Part shown: positions 7,150-14,777 of the stretch, in pieces
Position numbering within the stretch: the stretch's first letter is position 1
How the letters are laid out: the number at the start of each line of letters is the position of its first letter
Source of the DNA: JAWAFD01 sp964467175
GTDB lineage: Archaea; Micrarchaeota; Micrarchaeia; Anstonellales; J096
Assembly: GCA_964467175.1 (NCBI GenBank)
Contig: CAYXNY010000033.1
Coordinates: 1-19,647 of the forward strand
DNA length: 19,647 nt
Direction: 5' to 3'
The notes under the pieces: model-generated
Told to the model about the DNA's origin: nothing
Database searches by the model: none
What the model saw: only the letters and a program-made list of their open reading frames with translations
Position numbers and translations under genes: made by a program

Positions 7150-8055
7150 ATGGACATAATATCCGTTCGGGATATAGACAAAAAAATATTCAATGAAATT
7201 TTTGAGACCGCAGGCGAGATGGAAAGGCAGCTGAAAAGCGGGAGGGTGGAGAAGCTTGACGGGGTTGTGGCGACGCTTTTTTTCGAGCCCTCAACGAGGA
7301 CAAAGCTCAGCTTCCAGAGCGCTACTGTTCGGCTTGGGTTGAGGTACATAGATTTCATATCCGAGCTGAGCTCTGTAAAAAAAGGAGAAAGTTTCGCGGA
7401 TACCATAAGGATGGTTGACGGGTACTGCGATATTATAGTAATGCGGCACAAGTATGAAGGGGCTGCTAGGTATGCGGCTGAGATTGCCAAGGCAAGCATA
7501 ATAAACGGGGGGGATGGAGGGAACCAGCATCCTACGCAGACCATGCTGGACCTGTACACGATGCTCAAAGAAAAAGGAGCAATAAAAGGGCTGAATGTAA
7601 GGATGATGGGGGATTTGAAGCATGCGAGAACCATGCATTCTCTAATTTATGCACTTGCGATGTTCGGTGCGAATATATCCATTACAGCGCCACACGGGCT
7701 TGAGATGCCCGAAGAGGGGATAAAGGAGATCGAGAAAAAGTTTAATATTAAGATAAACATAGAAGAGGAGCCGGATTTCAGCAGTGACGATGTTCTCTAT
7801 GTCACGAGGATACAACAAGAAAGGTTTGCAGACCCTCTTGAAGCAAAAAGGATAATGGAAAAATTCAGGATAACAAAGGATGCGCTGAAAAACGCGAAAA
7901 AAGACATGATCATAATGCACCCGTTGCCGAGGGTGAACGAGATAGACGTCGCCATAGATAAAACTCCGCATGCAAAGTATTTTGAGCAGGCGAAGAATGG
8001 AATTCCTGTCCGTATGGCGCTTATAAAATACATTCTGGAGGGGGAGCATGCTTAA
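7150..8055 (+). CDS. pyrB: Aspartate carbamoyltransferase catalytic subunit
   Basis: PyrB condenses carbamoyl phosphate with L-aspartate to N-carbamoyl-aspartate, the committed step of pyrimidine synthesis. At 301 residues it has the expected length. The carbamoyl-phosphate motif S-T-R-T is at 48-51 inside F-F-E-P-S-T-R-T, S-S-V-K-K-G-E-S (74-81) supplies the conserved lysine loop, H-P-T-Q is at 127-130, and H-P-L-P-R (257-261) is the aspartate-side motif. A run of G just upstream of ATG 7150 serves as ribosome binding site. The last eight bases overlap the start of pyrI, so the two subunits are translationally coupled for holoenzyme assembly. A shadow reading frame on the opposite strand is not a gene. 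Confidence 0.97.
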   Translation: MDIISVRDIDKKIFNEIFETAGEMERQLKSGRVEKLDGVVATLFFEPSTRTKLSFQSATVRLGLRYIDFISELSSVKKGESFADTIRMVDGYCDIIVMRHKYEGAARYAAEIAKASIINGGDGGNQHPTQTMLDLYTMLKEKGAIKGLNVRMMGDLKHARTMHSLIYALAMFGANISITAPHGLEMPEEGIKEIEKKFNIKINIEEEPDFSSDDVLYVTRIQQERFADPLEAKRIMEKFRITKDALKNAKKDMIIMHPLPRVNEIDVAIDKTPHAKYFEQAKNGIPVRMALIKYILEGEHA

Positions 8056-8476
8056 GGTTGAGGCTATAAAGGAAGGGACTGTAATAGACCATATAAGGGC
8101 CGGAAAGGGAACGAGAATACTGAAATTGCTTGGGGCGGATGAGAAGCATGAGGGAAGCGTAGCGCTTCTTTCAAATGTAAAAAGCAAAAAACTCGGAAAG
8201 AAAGACATAGTGAAGCTTGAGGGGTTCTTTCCTTCGGATGAGAAGCTAAACCTAATCGCGCTCATTTCTCCGGAAGCAACAGTAAATATAATAAAGGACT
8301 CGAAGGTTGTGGAGAAAAAGAATGTTGAGACGCCCGGAGAGCTGGGGATAGGCCACTGCCCAAACCCAAGCTGCATAACGAACAATGAGGAAATGCATAG
8401 GCATTTTAAAAAAGAGGGCAGGATGTACAGGTGCGTTTATTGCGAGAGGGTTTTTCTGCCGGAAGAGCTTGTCTAG
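8048..8476 (+). CDS. pyrI: Aspartate carbamoyltransferase regulatory subunit
   Basis: PyrI binds nucleotides (CTP/ATP) in its N-terminal domain and holds the PyrB trimers together through a C-terminal zinc domain. The 142-residue protein has the four zinc-ligand cysteines at 104, 109, 129 and 132 (H-C-P-N-P-S-C and Y-R-C-V-Y-C), spaced as in the family. The ribosome binding site GGAGGGGG lies within the last pyrB codons. Presence of PyrI predicts allosteric feedback control of the pathway. No terminator hairpin is visible after the stop. Confidence 0.96.
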   Translation: MLKVEAIKEGTVIDHIRAGKGTRILKLLGADEKHEGSVALLSNVKSKKLGKKDIVKLEGFFPSDEKLNLIALISPEATVNIIKDSKVVEKKNVETPGELGIGHCPNPSCITNNEEMHRHFKKEGRMYRCVYCERVFLPEELV

Positions 8477-8551
8477 ATTGCAATTTAAACATGTGCCGGA
8501 AGACGAGTATGGTCCTATTCCTCCTCTTATTTTGAAAGCCACAACGAAACA

Positions 8552-8560
8552 TTTAAATAT
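8552..8560 (+). promoter_or_regulatory. TATA box for the seven-repeat protein gene
   Basis: TTTAAATAT lies 20-25 nt upstream of ATG 8575 and ~28 nt upstream of the in-frame ATG 8584. A transcript would begin at or next to the start codon and be effectively leaderless. This separates the gene from pyrBI transcriptionally. Confidence 0.5.
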
Positions 8561-8574
8561 ATTTATTAACACAT

Positions 8575-9897
8575 ATGAATGTTATGCACGGAGATATGAG
8601 AGTATTTGACAGGGGCAGTGATAAAAAAAGACCTCCAGATCCTGGAAAGAGGTTCAACGGCCTTCCATTGGTGGAAGAAAAAAATTGGAGGGGCATGGAT
8701 GATGATGAGTTGAGAGAAGAAGCCTTTGGATATTGTAAAGAAAATAAGATAAAAAATCAGAGCGAGCTTAGTTATAAAAATAGGCTACTTTATGATGAAC
8801 TTAGAAAAAGAAGATTGATGGATCATGTTTTTGGCAGTAGTTATGACTATTTTTTACGCTTAACCGAGAGGAAAATGGAATGGGGAGAGATGACCAACGA
8901 TGAGTTAATTGAACATGCCTGCTGGTATTGCGCAGAGAATGAAGTAAAAAGTAGATCAGAATTGCACAAAAATAATTTTGAGCTTTATATTGAGCTTGCG
9001 AAAAAAGGTCTGCTGGGCGAAGTACTGCCCATAAAACGTATTACGAGATGGGGTTTAATGAGTGATAAAGAGTTAGTTGAGTTTGCAAGGAAGTATTGCG
9101 AGGAGAACGGGATAGAGACGAGAACGGAGCTTTATAGGAGGAGGTCTGGTTTGTATGTAGCGCTTACTAAGAGGGGCTTGGTGGGTGAGGTAATCCCTGT
9201 AGTAAAAAATAGTAAGAAATGGAGTTTAATGAGCGACAAGGATTTAGTTGAGTTTGCAAGGAAGTATTGCGAGGAGAACGGGATAGAGAGGAGAATGGAG
9301 CTTTGTAGGGTGAGATCTGGTTTGTATGTAACGCTTACTAAGAGGGGTTTGTTGGATGAAGTACTGCCTAAAAACAAGGATAAATTGGCAAGATTAAGTG
9401 ATGAAGAATTGGTTGAATACAGCAGAAAGTATTGTTCGGAAAATAATATAAAGTGGAGGTATCAACTTTATGAAAATAACCGTGCGCTTTATTTTGAGCT
9501 TAAAAAAAGAAATCTTCTGAATGAGGTATTCCCCATAAAACGTACTACGAGATGGGGTGTAATGAGTGATAAAGAGTTAGTTGAGTTTGCAAGGAAGTAT
9601 TGCGAGGAGAATAAGATAAAGGGGAGAATGGAGCTTGGCAAAAAGAAGTCTGGTTTGTATGGAGCGCTTCTTAGGAGGGGTTTGGTGGGTGAGGTAATCC
9701 CTGTAGTAAAACATAGTAAGAAATGGAGTTTAATGAGCAACAAGGATTTAGTTGAGTTTGCAAGGAAGTATTGCGAGGAGAATAAGATAAAGGGGAGGGG
9801 GGAACTTGGCAAAAAGAAGTCTGGTTTGTATGCAGCGCTTCTTAGGCGGGGTTTGCTGGATGAAGTACTGCCTAAAAATCCTTCATCTTTGCTTTAA
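8575..9897 (+). CDS. Seven-repeat helical protein, possible modular nucleic-acid-binding array
   Basis: I do not recognise a named family with certainty. After a 37-residue basic leader, the 440-aa protein is seven repeats: 38-102, 103-158, 159-215, 216-270, 271-326, 327-383 and 384-440. The consensus is W-x-x-M-S-D-K-E-L-V-E-F-A-R-K-Y-C-E-E-N, a turn with I, a variable basic patch, S/R-x-E-L, then G-L-Y-x-A-L-x-K/R-R-G-L-x-x-E-V-x-P. Two or three helices per repeat are expected, the second part reading like a helix-turn-helix. From memory it resembles the short K-R-G-L-L-D-E repeats beside phage and giant-virus homing endonucleases, but no nuclease motif is present here. DNA or RNA binding is inference. 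The gene is more A-rich than its neighbours and may be horizontally acquired. The start could be 8575, 8584 or 8596. Confidence 0.75.
   Translation: MNVMHGDMRVFDRGSDKKRPPDPGKRFNGLPLVEEKNWRGMDDDELREEAFGYCKENKIKNQSELSYKNRLLYDELRKRRLMDHVFGSSYDYFLRLTERKMEWGEMTNDELIEHACWYCAENEVKSRSELHKNNFELYIELAKKGLLGEVLPIKRITRWGLMSDKELVEFARKYCEENGIETRTELYRRRSGLYVALTKRGLVGEVIPVVKNSKKWSLMSDKDLVEFARKYCEENGIERRMELCRVRSGLYVTLTKRGLLDEVLPKNKDKLARLSDEELVEYSRKYCSENNIKWRYQLYENNRALYFELKKRNLLNEVFPIKRTTRWGVMSDKELVEFARKYCEENKIKGRMELGKKKSGLYGALLRRGLVGEVIPVVKHSKKWSLMSNKDLVEFARKYCEENKIKGRGELGKKKSGLYAALLRRGLLDEVLPKNPSSLL
9031..9894 (+). repeat. 504-bp direct super-repeat plus 35-bp identical repeat cores
   Basis: Positions 9031 onward and 9535 onward align without gaps for about 350 bp. 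Offset 504 bp equals three protein repeats of 57, 55 and 56 residues. Repeats 3, 4, 6 and 7 share a 35-bp core that is identical in all four copies (9073-9107, 9244-9278, 9577-9611, 9748-9782), encoding the L-V-E-F-A-R-K-Y-C-E-E helix. Differences between copies cluster in the codons just after this core. Confidence 0.9.
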
Positions 9898-9943
9898 TGA
9901 AAGAAATGATTAATTTTTTCATGGTAGCGAAGTAAACGACTAA

Positions 9944-10054
9944 CTAAATCGATTCATGCTGAAAGTATTTCCTGATAAGCTGATTTATCTCCTTGCTTTT
10001 CTCGACATTTAGAGTTTTGCAACATTCTCGAACGCTGTGTGGCTCTCGCCCCAC
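9944..10054 (-). pseudogene. Possible small ORF or gene remnant
   Basis: On the minus strand a GTG-started frame of 36 codons reads like genuine protein (G-R-E-P-H-S-V-R-E-C-C-K-T-L, then E-K-S-K-E-I-N-Q-L-I-R-K-Y-F) before a TAG stop. The frame continues upstream of the GTG for a further 14 codons (P-A-C-K-K-K-K) until a stop at about 10097, without an ATG. It could be a tiny gene or the tail of a decayed one, and it occupies most of the gap between the seven-repeat gene and the winged-helix gene. No promoter was recognised. Confidence 0.2.
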
Positions 10055-10081
10055 TTTCTTTTTCTTGCAAGCCGGTGAAGG

Positions 10082-10360
10082 ATGGATACCTTAAGTTCTT
10101 CATCTGATACCATAAAGTTCACAAAAAAGCAGATTATAGAAGAAACCGGGTTGGGAAAGGCAACGTTCTACAAGTACTGGGATAGGATTGTGGAAGCAGA
10201 GATGGTAAAGGCTACAAGAAGTTTTGGAAAAACAAGGTTATACAAACTAAACGAAGAAAATCCGGTTATAAAGAAAATAATAGAGGTTGAGCTTGCGCTT
10301 ATTGAGAGAACAACACCGAGGGCTGTGGTCGTGGAAAGGCGTAAATCCAAATCAATTTAA
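10082..10360 (+). CDS. Small winged-helix DNA-binding protein
   Basis: The 92-residue protein has F-T-K-K-Q-I-I-E-E-T-G-L-G-K-A-T-F-Y-K-Y-W (12-32), a helix-turn-helix recognised in archaeal winged-helix regulators. A wing-like K-A-T-R-S-F-G-K-T-R-L-Y-K-L-N (41-55) and a C-terminal helix and basic tail follow. Related archaeal proteins usually carry an extra N-terminal helix before this, which here is replaced by a Ser-rich stretch. A stop 4 nt upstream in frame prevents extension, so it may be slightly truncated. GGTGA lies just before the ATG. It ends 22 bp before prs and could regulate a neighbour or itself, but its target is unknown. Confidence 0.7.
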   Translation: MDTLSSSSDTIKFTKKQIIEETGLGKATFYKYWDRIVEAEMVKATRSFGKTRLYKLNEENPVIKKIIEVELALIERTTPRAVVVERRKSKSI

Positions 10361-10361
10361 A
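10356..10361 (+). promoter_or_regulatory. TATA box for prs and the glycosyltransferase gene
   Basis: TTTAAA overlaps the stop codon of the winged-helix gene and lies 22-27 nt upstream of the prs ATG at 10383, fitting a leaderless transcript. Confidence 0.5.
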
Positions 10362-10382
10362 CCCTTTTGCTCTATCTAAAAT

Positions 10383-11207
10383 ATGGATGCCGTCATGCCG
10401 AATTTTTCAGATGTTTTAGGGCCAAATGTAGAGGTGAAAACCTTCCCGGATGGGGACAGCTACGTCAGAATTTTGGAGCCTGAGATGTTTAAAGGAAAGG
10501 AAACAACAATATACAGCCGGTTGTGGCCCGAGCAGAACTCAAGAATATTTGAGCTGGTTTTGCTGGCGAGAACCCTGCGGAAAATGGATGCAAAAATAGA
10601 GGGCGCGGTAGTTCCGTACCTTCCGTACTCAAGACAGGACAAAATATTTTTGGAAGGCGAGGCGCTGAGCATAGATATTTTACTGAATTTGTTTGCAGAG
10701 AGCGGGATTAAAAAAATAACAACATTTGACTGCCATTTCATAAAGAGCGGGAGGGGCGAGTACGAAAGGGAGGGAGTGAGGATAAAAAACATTTCCCTGG
10801 CGAATATGTTGGTTGAGAAAGCAAAAAAAGAGTTTTCAAAAAATTTGACAACCATAAGCCCTGATGAAGGGGCGGGATACATGGCAGAAAAAGCGATGAA
10901 GAAAATTAGGGGAGAATATATTGAAGGAAAGGAGGCTTACAGGAGAATTGAACGGGTTGAAGGTGTAGGTGAGGTAGAAGGAAAGGACATTCTAATTATA
11001 GATGATATGATAAGCACCGGGGGAACGATGGTAAGGGCTGTTGAAAACGTGAAAAAAGCTGGCGCAAGAAAGGTTGGGGTTGCGACAGTGCATGCGTTCT
11101 TCTTAAAGGACAGCCTGGATAGGATAGAAAGAATGGCCGATTATATTATTGCTGCAAACACTATCCCGAACAAACATGCAAAAATAAATTTCATGGAGGC
11201 GCTCTGA
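10383..11207 (+). CDS. prs: Ribose-phosphate pyrophosphokinase (PRPP synthetase)
   Basis: Prs makes PRPP from ribose 5-phosphate and ATP, the shared precursor for purine, pyrimidine and NAD synthesis. The 274-aa protein contains F-P-D-G-D (21-25), Y-S-R-Q-D-K (82-87) in the ATP-binding region, F-D-C-H (115-118), and the PRPP loop D-I-L-I-I-D-D-M-I-S-T-G-G-T (202-215). The N-terminus is ~10 residues shorter than usual, lacking most of the first strand and turn; an in-frame stop just upstream rules out extension. It is followed 3 nt later by a glycosyltransferase gene and shares the pathway with purB, pyrBI and tmk nearby. Confidence 0.93.
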   Translation: MDAVMPNFSDVLGPNVEVKTFPDGDSYVRILEPEMFKGKETTIYSRLWPEQNSRIFELVLLARTLRKMDAKIEGAVVPYLPYSRQDKIFLEGEALSIDILLNLFAESGIKKITTFDCHFIKSGRGEYEREGVRIKNISLANMLVEKAKKEFSKNLTTISPDEGAGYMAEKAMKKIRGEYIEGKEAYRRIERVEGVGEVEGKDILIIDDMISTGGTMVRAVENVKKAGARKVGVATVHAFFLKDSLDRIERMADYIIAANTIPNKHAKINFMEAL

Positions 11208-11210
11208 TAT

Positions 11211-12338
11211 ATGAGAATAGCGTTCTTCACAGATACATACCTTCCGCAAAGGGACGGTGTGGTTACCGCAATGCTCAACCTGAGGGGCGAGCTTGAAAAG
11301 CAGGGAAACGAAGTTTTTATTTTTACTCCGGGAACAAAGAAGCAGAAGGAAGAAAACAAGGACCCGCGGGTCCATTATTTCACCTCAACAGTTTTCAAGC
11401 CCTACCCGGATTACAGGATCGCGCTTTTCCCTTTCATCTCGGCGGTAAAGCTTGTGCAGGAGATGCACATAGATATAATACACAGCCACGGGATTGCGAC
11501 AACGGGGCTGGCTGCAATACAGTGTTCGCAAAAATTAAAGATTCCTGCGATAGCCTCCTTTCATACGATGGTTCACAAGGCTACGTACTATCTTTCGCAG
11601 AACCCAAGTTTTAAGAACATCCTTGAGAATGTGGCAGTGAAATACCTGAGATGGTATTACAAGCAGTTCAGGGTTGTTACAACGCCGAGCAACTACGCAA
11701 AAAATGAGCTCAGAGAAATCGGAATAGGGAACTGCGTTGTGATGCCGAACGGAATAGAGTACGGAAGGTTTTCAAGGACGAAGGGAAAGAAAGCGAAAAT
11801 AGATGGGAAGAAAGGGCCGTTCGCGCTATATGTAGGAAGGATAGTGAAGGAAAAGAATTTGGATTTGATAATAGACTCCGTTCCTTCGGTGTTAAACAGG
11901 AAAAAAGCAACATTCGTTCTCGTTGGAAAAGGCCCGTATGAGGAGGATGTGAGGAATAAAATAAAGATGCTCGGGATTGAGGAGAACGTGGCCATGCCCG
12001 GCTTTGTTGAGGACGAGGAGCTTCCTGTGTATTACAATTCTGCAAAAGCTTTTCTCTTTCCATCCTCGTTTGACACGCAAGGGCTGAGCGTTCTTGAGAG
12101 CATGGCTTTGGGATGCCCGGCAGTTGTTCCGGCAAACTCCGCGCCCGCAGAATTCGTGAAAGATGGGGAGAGTGGATTTTTGTTCAGGGATGAGAAGGAA
12201 TTCCCAGACAAGGTAATCCAAGCGCTGGAGTGCAAGAAAAAAATAGGCGAGAATGCAAAAAAGGTTGCGAAGGAGTATGATGTAAAAAAGGTTGCGAAAA
12301 AATACGAGGAATTTTATCAGTCGCTCCTTAGAGCTTAA
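11211..12338 (+). CDS. GT4-family glycosyltransferase
   Basis: The 375-residue protein has a GT-B fold. The N-terminal domain starts M-R-I-A-F-F-T-D-T-Y-L-P-Q-R-D-G-V, with an acceptor-side H-S-H-G (91-94) and F-H-T-M (117-120). The C-terminal domain has L-Y-V-G-R-I-V-K-E-K-N (207-216), G-x-G-P-Y (239-243) and D-T-Q-G-L-S-V-L-E (288-296), the E-x7-E donor motif with Asp for the first Glu. The T-Q-G-L form is seen in diacylglycerol glycosyltransferases, so a glycolipid product is possible, but glycan assembly for surface proteins is equally open. It is co-transcribed with prs and ends 14 bp before the convergent 802-aa gene. Confidence 0.88.
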   Translation: MRIAFFTDTYLPQRDGVVTAMLNLRGELEKQGNEVFIFTPGTKKQKEENKDPRVHYFTSTVFKPYPDYRIALFPFISAVKLVQEMHIDIIHSHGIATTGLAAIQCSQKLKIPAIASFHTMVHKATYYLSQNPSFKNILENVAVKYLRWYYKQFRVVTTPSNYAKNELREIGIGNCVVMPNGIEYGRFSRTKGKKAKIDGKKGPFALYVGRIVKEKNLDLIIDSVPSVLNRKKATFVLVGKGPYEEDVRNKIKMLGIEENVAMPGFVEDEELPVYYNSAKAFLFPSSFDTQGLSVLESMALGCPAVVPANSAPAEFVKDGESGFLFRDEKEFPDKVIQALECKKKIGENAKKVAKEYDVKKVAKKYEEFYQSLLRA

Positions 12339-12352
12339 AGAATAGAAACCCT

Positions 12353-14761
12353 TCAGCCCTTTATCTCCTTTATCTTCTTTCTCAACTCCTCAACAGTTAG
12401 CAGAAGAACATCCCCGTTTTCAACATAGAATTTCAGGATGCCGGAAAGCCGGTTCGGAGAGTACACGTACGGGATGAAGCTTTCCTTCTCTTCCTGACCT
12501 CCGAAAATTATGATCGAAACGCCTTTCTTCGCGCATTCTATTGAGTTCTTTATAACTTCGTTCATCCTTCCCTTCTCGTAGAAATTTATGTAGAAGTCCT
12601 GGCCGAGAACTTTCAGTTTCGTATCGCAACCTTTTGTCCTCCCCAGGTCGCTGAACGGGATGGCATTTATTACGCATACATCCCTTATCGCCCTGAACAT
12701 GGCGAGCGCCGGAATGCTCCTTCCGCTCTCTTTTTCCCAATCAACAAGCCCGTAGTAGTCAAGATATTTTTTCACATCCCCTCTCCCCTCAAGCCTGTCG
12801 AGTATGAATTCAAGGTTATAATCGCTCAGATAGACGGGCTTTCCCTGGTAGTATATGCTCTTGAACCCCCCCTTTATCTCGGCCAGCTTCAGCGGAGTGT
12901 ATTTCCACTTGTAAAAATCGTTCACCTTCTTGAATATTTCGAGAACCTCTTTTCTTTTTATCGGTATTTTTATTTTTTCTATGGGCGGGAATGCCGGGAT
13001 GTCGAGCGCATACGGCGCCTCCTCCTTCCTTGCGAAGTACACCCCAACAGCCACGATGCCCAATGCGATGGAGAAGAGGAGGATGTTTATCGGGCTGAAG
13101 ATGACCGAAAGCCCTCCTGTTTCCCTTCTAACAATAGTAACTGTTTTCTGCTCGCCGCCTATTGTGAAAACAAAATCGTAGGAACCTGTTGGCGTGGGCC
13201 CCCCAAACTCCCTGTTAAGGTCAAGTTCAACCTTTTTGACATTTGTGAATGTGTATGTCTTGTCGCGAAACTTTATTTTAACATCCCTGAGAAAAATTTC
13301 CTTGCCTCCCACGAAAAAACTAAAAGTGTATTTGGACTCCATGAAATTTACGCTTGATTTTATCTCGACCGGCGCAACGGAAAAAACCGACCTTGCGTAC
13401 GCTTTCTGTCCGTCGTTTATCTCGCACAGGTAGCTCCCTTCGGAAAGGGCGCCGGTGTATGAAAAAATGAAATCCGAGGAGAGGGGGTGGGTGCCGAGCG
13501 GAACCCTTTCCACACTCCTCCCCCGCGAATCCGCAATATCCAGGAAAAGCGGTTTCTGTTCCCCTCCGTTGTTTATGAAAGCGTGGAAATTCAGCGGCGC
13601 GCCGGAGATTGCTGTTGAAACAACAGTCGGGCCTTCGCTTACGTAAAGTTCCCCTGCAACATCGCTTAAAACCGGCTTGAAAACAGCGTACGTAAGCTCG
13701 TTTTCGCTTGTAGAGTAGAGTTTGAGATACCCGCTCCTTTCAGAATCAACAAATACAAGAGCGCTTGTCTCGTTAATGTTGAGCGAATGTTCATATCTCG
13801 GAGTCAGCCATTCTGTATTTGAGAGTATTTTTTCAACATCACCCGCCGCGCCGGCTCCGCTGTCCCATCCTATATCCAAAGCCTGCGGTATAAAAATCAT
13901 CGCCCCTTTTCCGTACTTCGCAACGCTTATGCACCCCCGTATGAGAGAGCCGGATTTGTAAAGAGGGTCTTTTAGGGTGGCGTTGCATGTCATCTGCTCC
14001 CTCTCAAACTTTATATTGAATGTTTTCCAAAAAGAAGACGGGATCTCTGTGAGCGAACCGTCCGTGTCTATCGCCTGGTTGGGCTCTAGGCCGATGTATA
14101 TGAAAGTGTTCCCTCTTCCGACAAAATCCTTGAATTCCGGAACGAGGAGCTCTTTTGGAAATTTTCCGCACGGAGCAATAACAACCGCTCCTTCCGGAAG
14201 GGAGAGTGCATCCTCTGAGCTTATCTCGCCGACCGAAAAACCCGCCCTCTCAAGGTTGCTTTTCAGAACACCCTGAAAATACGGGTAGTTGTTCTGGGAC
14301 TGGTATTTTCCGCATTCAAGAAGAAAAACCTGGTTTGAAACCGGAGAGGTGTAGAGAGCGAGGTTTATGCTGCTCGCGTTTGTTTCTATTATGGAGTAGG
14401 CAACTGTTCTAGGAGAGAATTCGCTTCCATAGCTCGCGATTCCGCTTTCCAGAACGTTTATGAAATGCACCGGCTTTTCTTTTTCAGCATGTGGGATGAC
14501 CACGGGAAGGCTGAGGATGTAGAAGATAAGGCCCGCAAGAATCAGGATAAACACAGCCAGCCCTGCAACCAGCACCATCATTGGCGATACCGGCCTCGCC
14601 TCCTCTTCCTCCATCCTGCCGGGTTTTTTCCCCTCCTTCTTTTTGAAAAGCGCCTCTAAAAAAAGCTGGAGTTCTGATTTCTTGACGGTTTTAAACCTCT
14701 TTACGTGCTCATACCTCTTTTCAACTTCAAACTTGAACTGCCTTCTCTTTATAGCCGCCAT
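12353..14761 (-). CDS. Large two-TM membrane protein of the VirB4-like operon, unknown family
   Basis: I do not recognise this 802-residue protein. A basic cytoplasmic tail (1-59) leads to TM1 (~60-83). A ~465-residue extracytoplasmic region follows: first an alpha/beta part (~100-320) with a glutamine-amidotransferase-like or DUF4350-like feel (V-V-I-A-P-C-G-K-F-P and F-I-Y-I-G-L-E-P-N), then beta-sandwich modules (~365-545). TM2 (~553-577) returns the chain to a ~220-residue cytoplasmic domain (585-802) with a Y-I-N-F-Y-E-K-G-R / S-I-I-I-F-G-G core. It could link an outside structure to the operon ATPase. It is the last gene, 16 nt after the coiled-coil gene. No catalytic triad was identified. 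Confidence 0.8.
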   Translation of the reverse strand: MAAIKRRQFKFEVEKRYEHVKRFKTVKKSELQLFLEALFKKKEGKKPGRMEEEEARPVSPMMVLVAGLAVFILILAGLIFYILSLPVVIPHAEKEKPVHFINVLESGIASYGSEFSPRTVAYSIIETNASSINLALYTSPVSNQVFLLECGKYQSQNNYPYFQGVLKSNLERAGFSVGEISSEDALSLPEGAVVIAPCGKFPKELLVPEFKDFVGRGNTFIYIGLEPNQAIDTDGSLTEIPSSFWKTFNIKFEREQMTCNATLKDPLYKSGSLIRGCISVAKYGKGAMIFIPQALDIGWDSGAGAAGDVEKILSNTEWLTPRYEHSLNINETSALVFVDSERSGYLKLYSTSENELTYAVFKPVLSDVAGELYVSEGPTVVSTAISGAPLNFHAFINNGGEQKPLFLDIADSRGRSVERVPLGTHPLSSDFIFSYTGALSEGSYLCEINDGQKAYARSVFSVAPVEIKSSVNFMESKYTFSFFVGGKEIFLRDVKIKFRDKTYTFTNVKKVELDLNREFGGPTPTGSYDFVFTIGGEQKTVTIVRRETGGLSVIFSPINILLFSIALGIVAVGVYFARKEEAPYALDIPAFPPIEKIKIPIKRKEVLEIFKKVNDFYKWKYTPLKLAEIKGGFKSIYYQGKPVYLSDYNLEFILDRLEGRGDVKKYLDYYGLVDWEKESGRSIPALAMFRAIRDVCVINAIPFSDLGRTKGCDTKLKVLGQDFYINFYEKGRMNEVIKNSIECAKKGVSIIIFGGQEEKESFIPYVYSPNRLSGILKFYVENGDVLLLTVEELRKKIKEIKG

Positions 14762-14777
14762 AAAACCACTAACTTGA

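Noticed and set aside
6585..7196. 203-codon open frame on the plus strand
   Set aside because: It lies antisense to tmk, runs through its promoter into pyrB, and its translation is low-complexity and has no family features.
9049..9897. CRISPR array or mobile-element repeats
   Set aside because: Spacing of identical cores (171 and 504 bp) equals whole protein repeats in one frame; there are no inverted ends or transposase.
8575..9897. Homing endonuclease (GIY-YIG or HNH)
   Set aside because: The repeats recall accessory repeats of such enzymes, but neither nuclease motif is found anywhere in the 440 residues.
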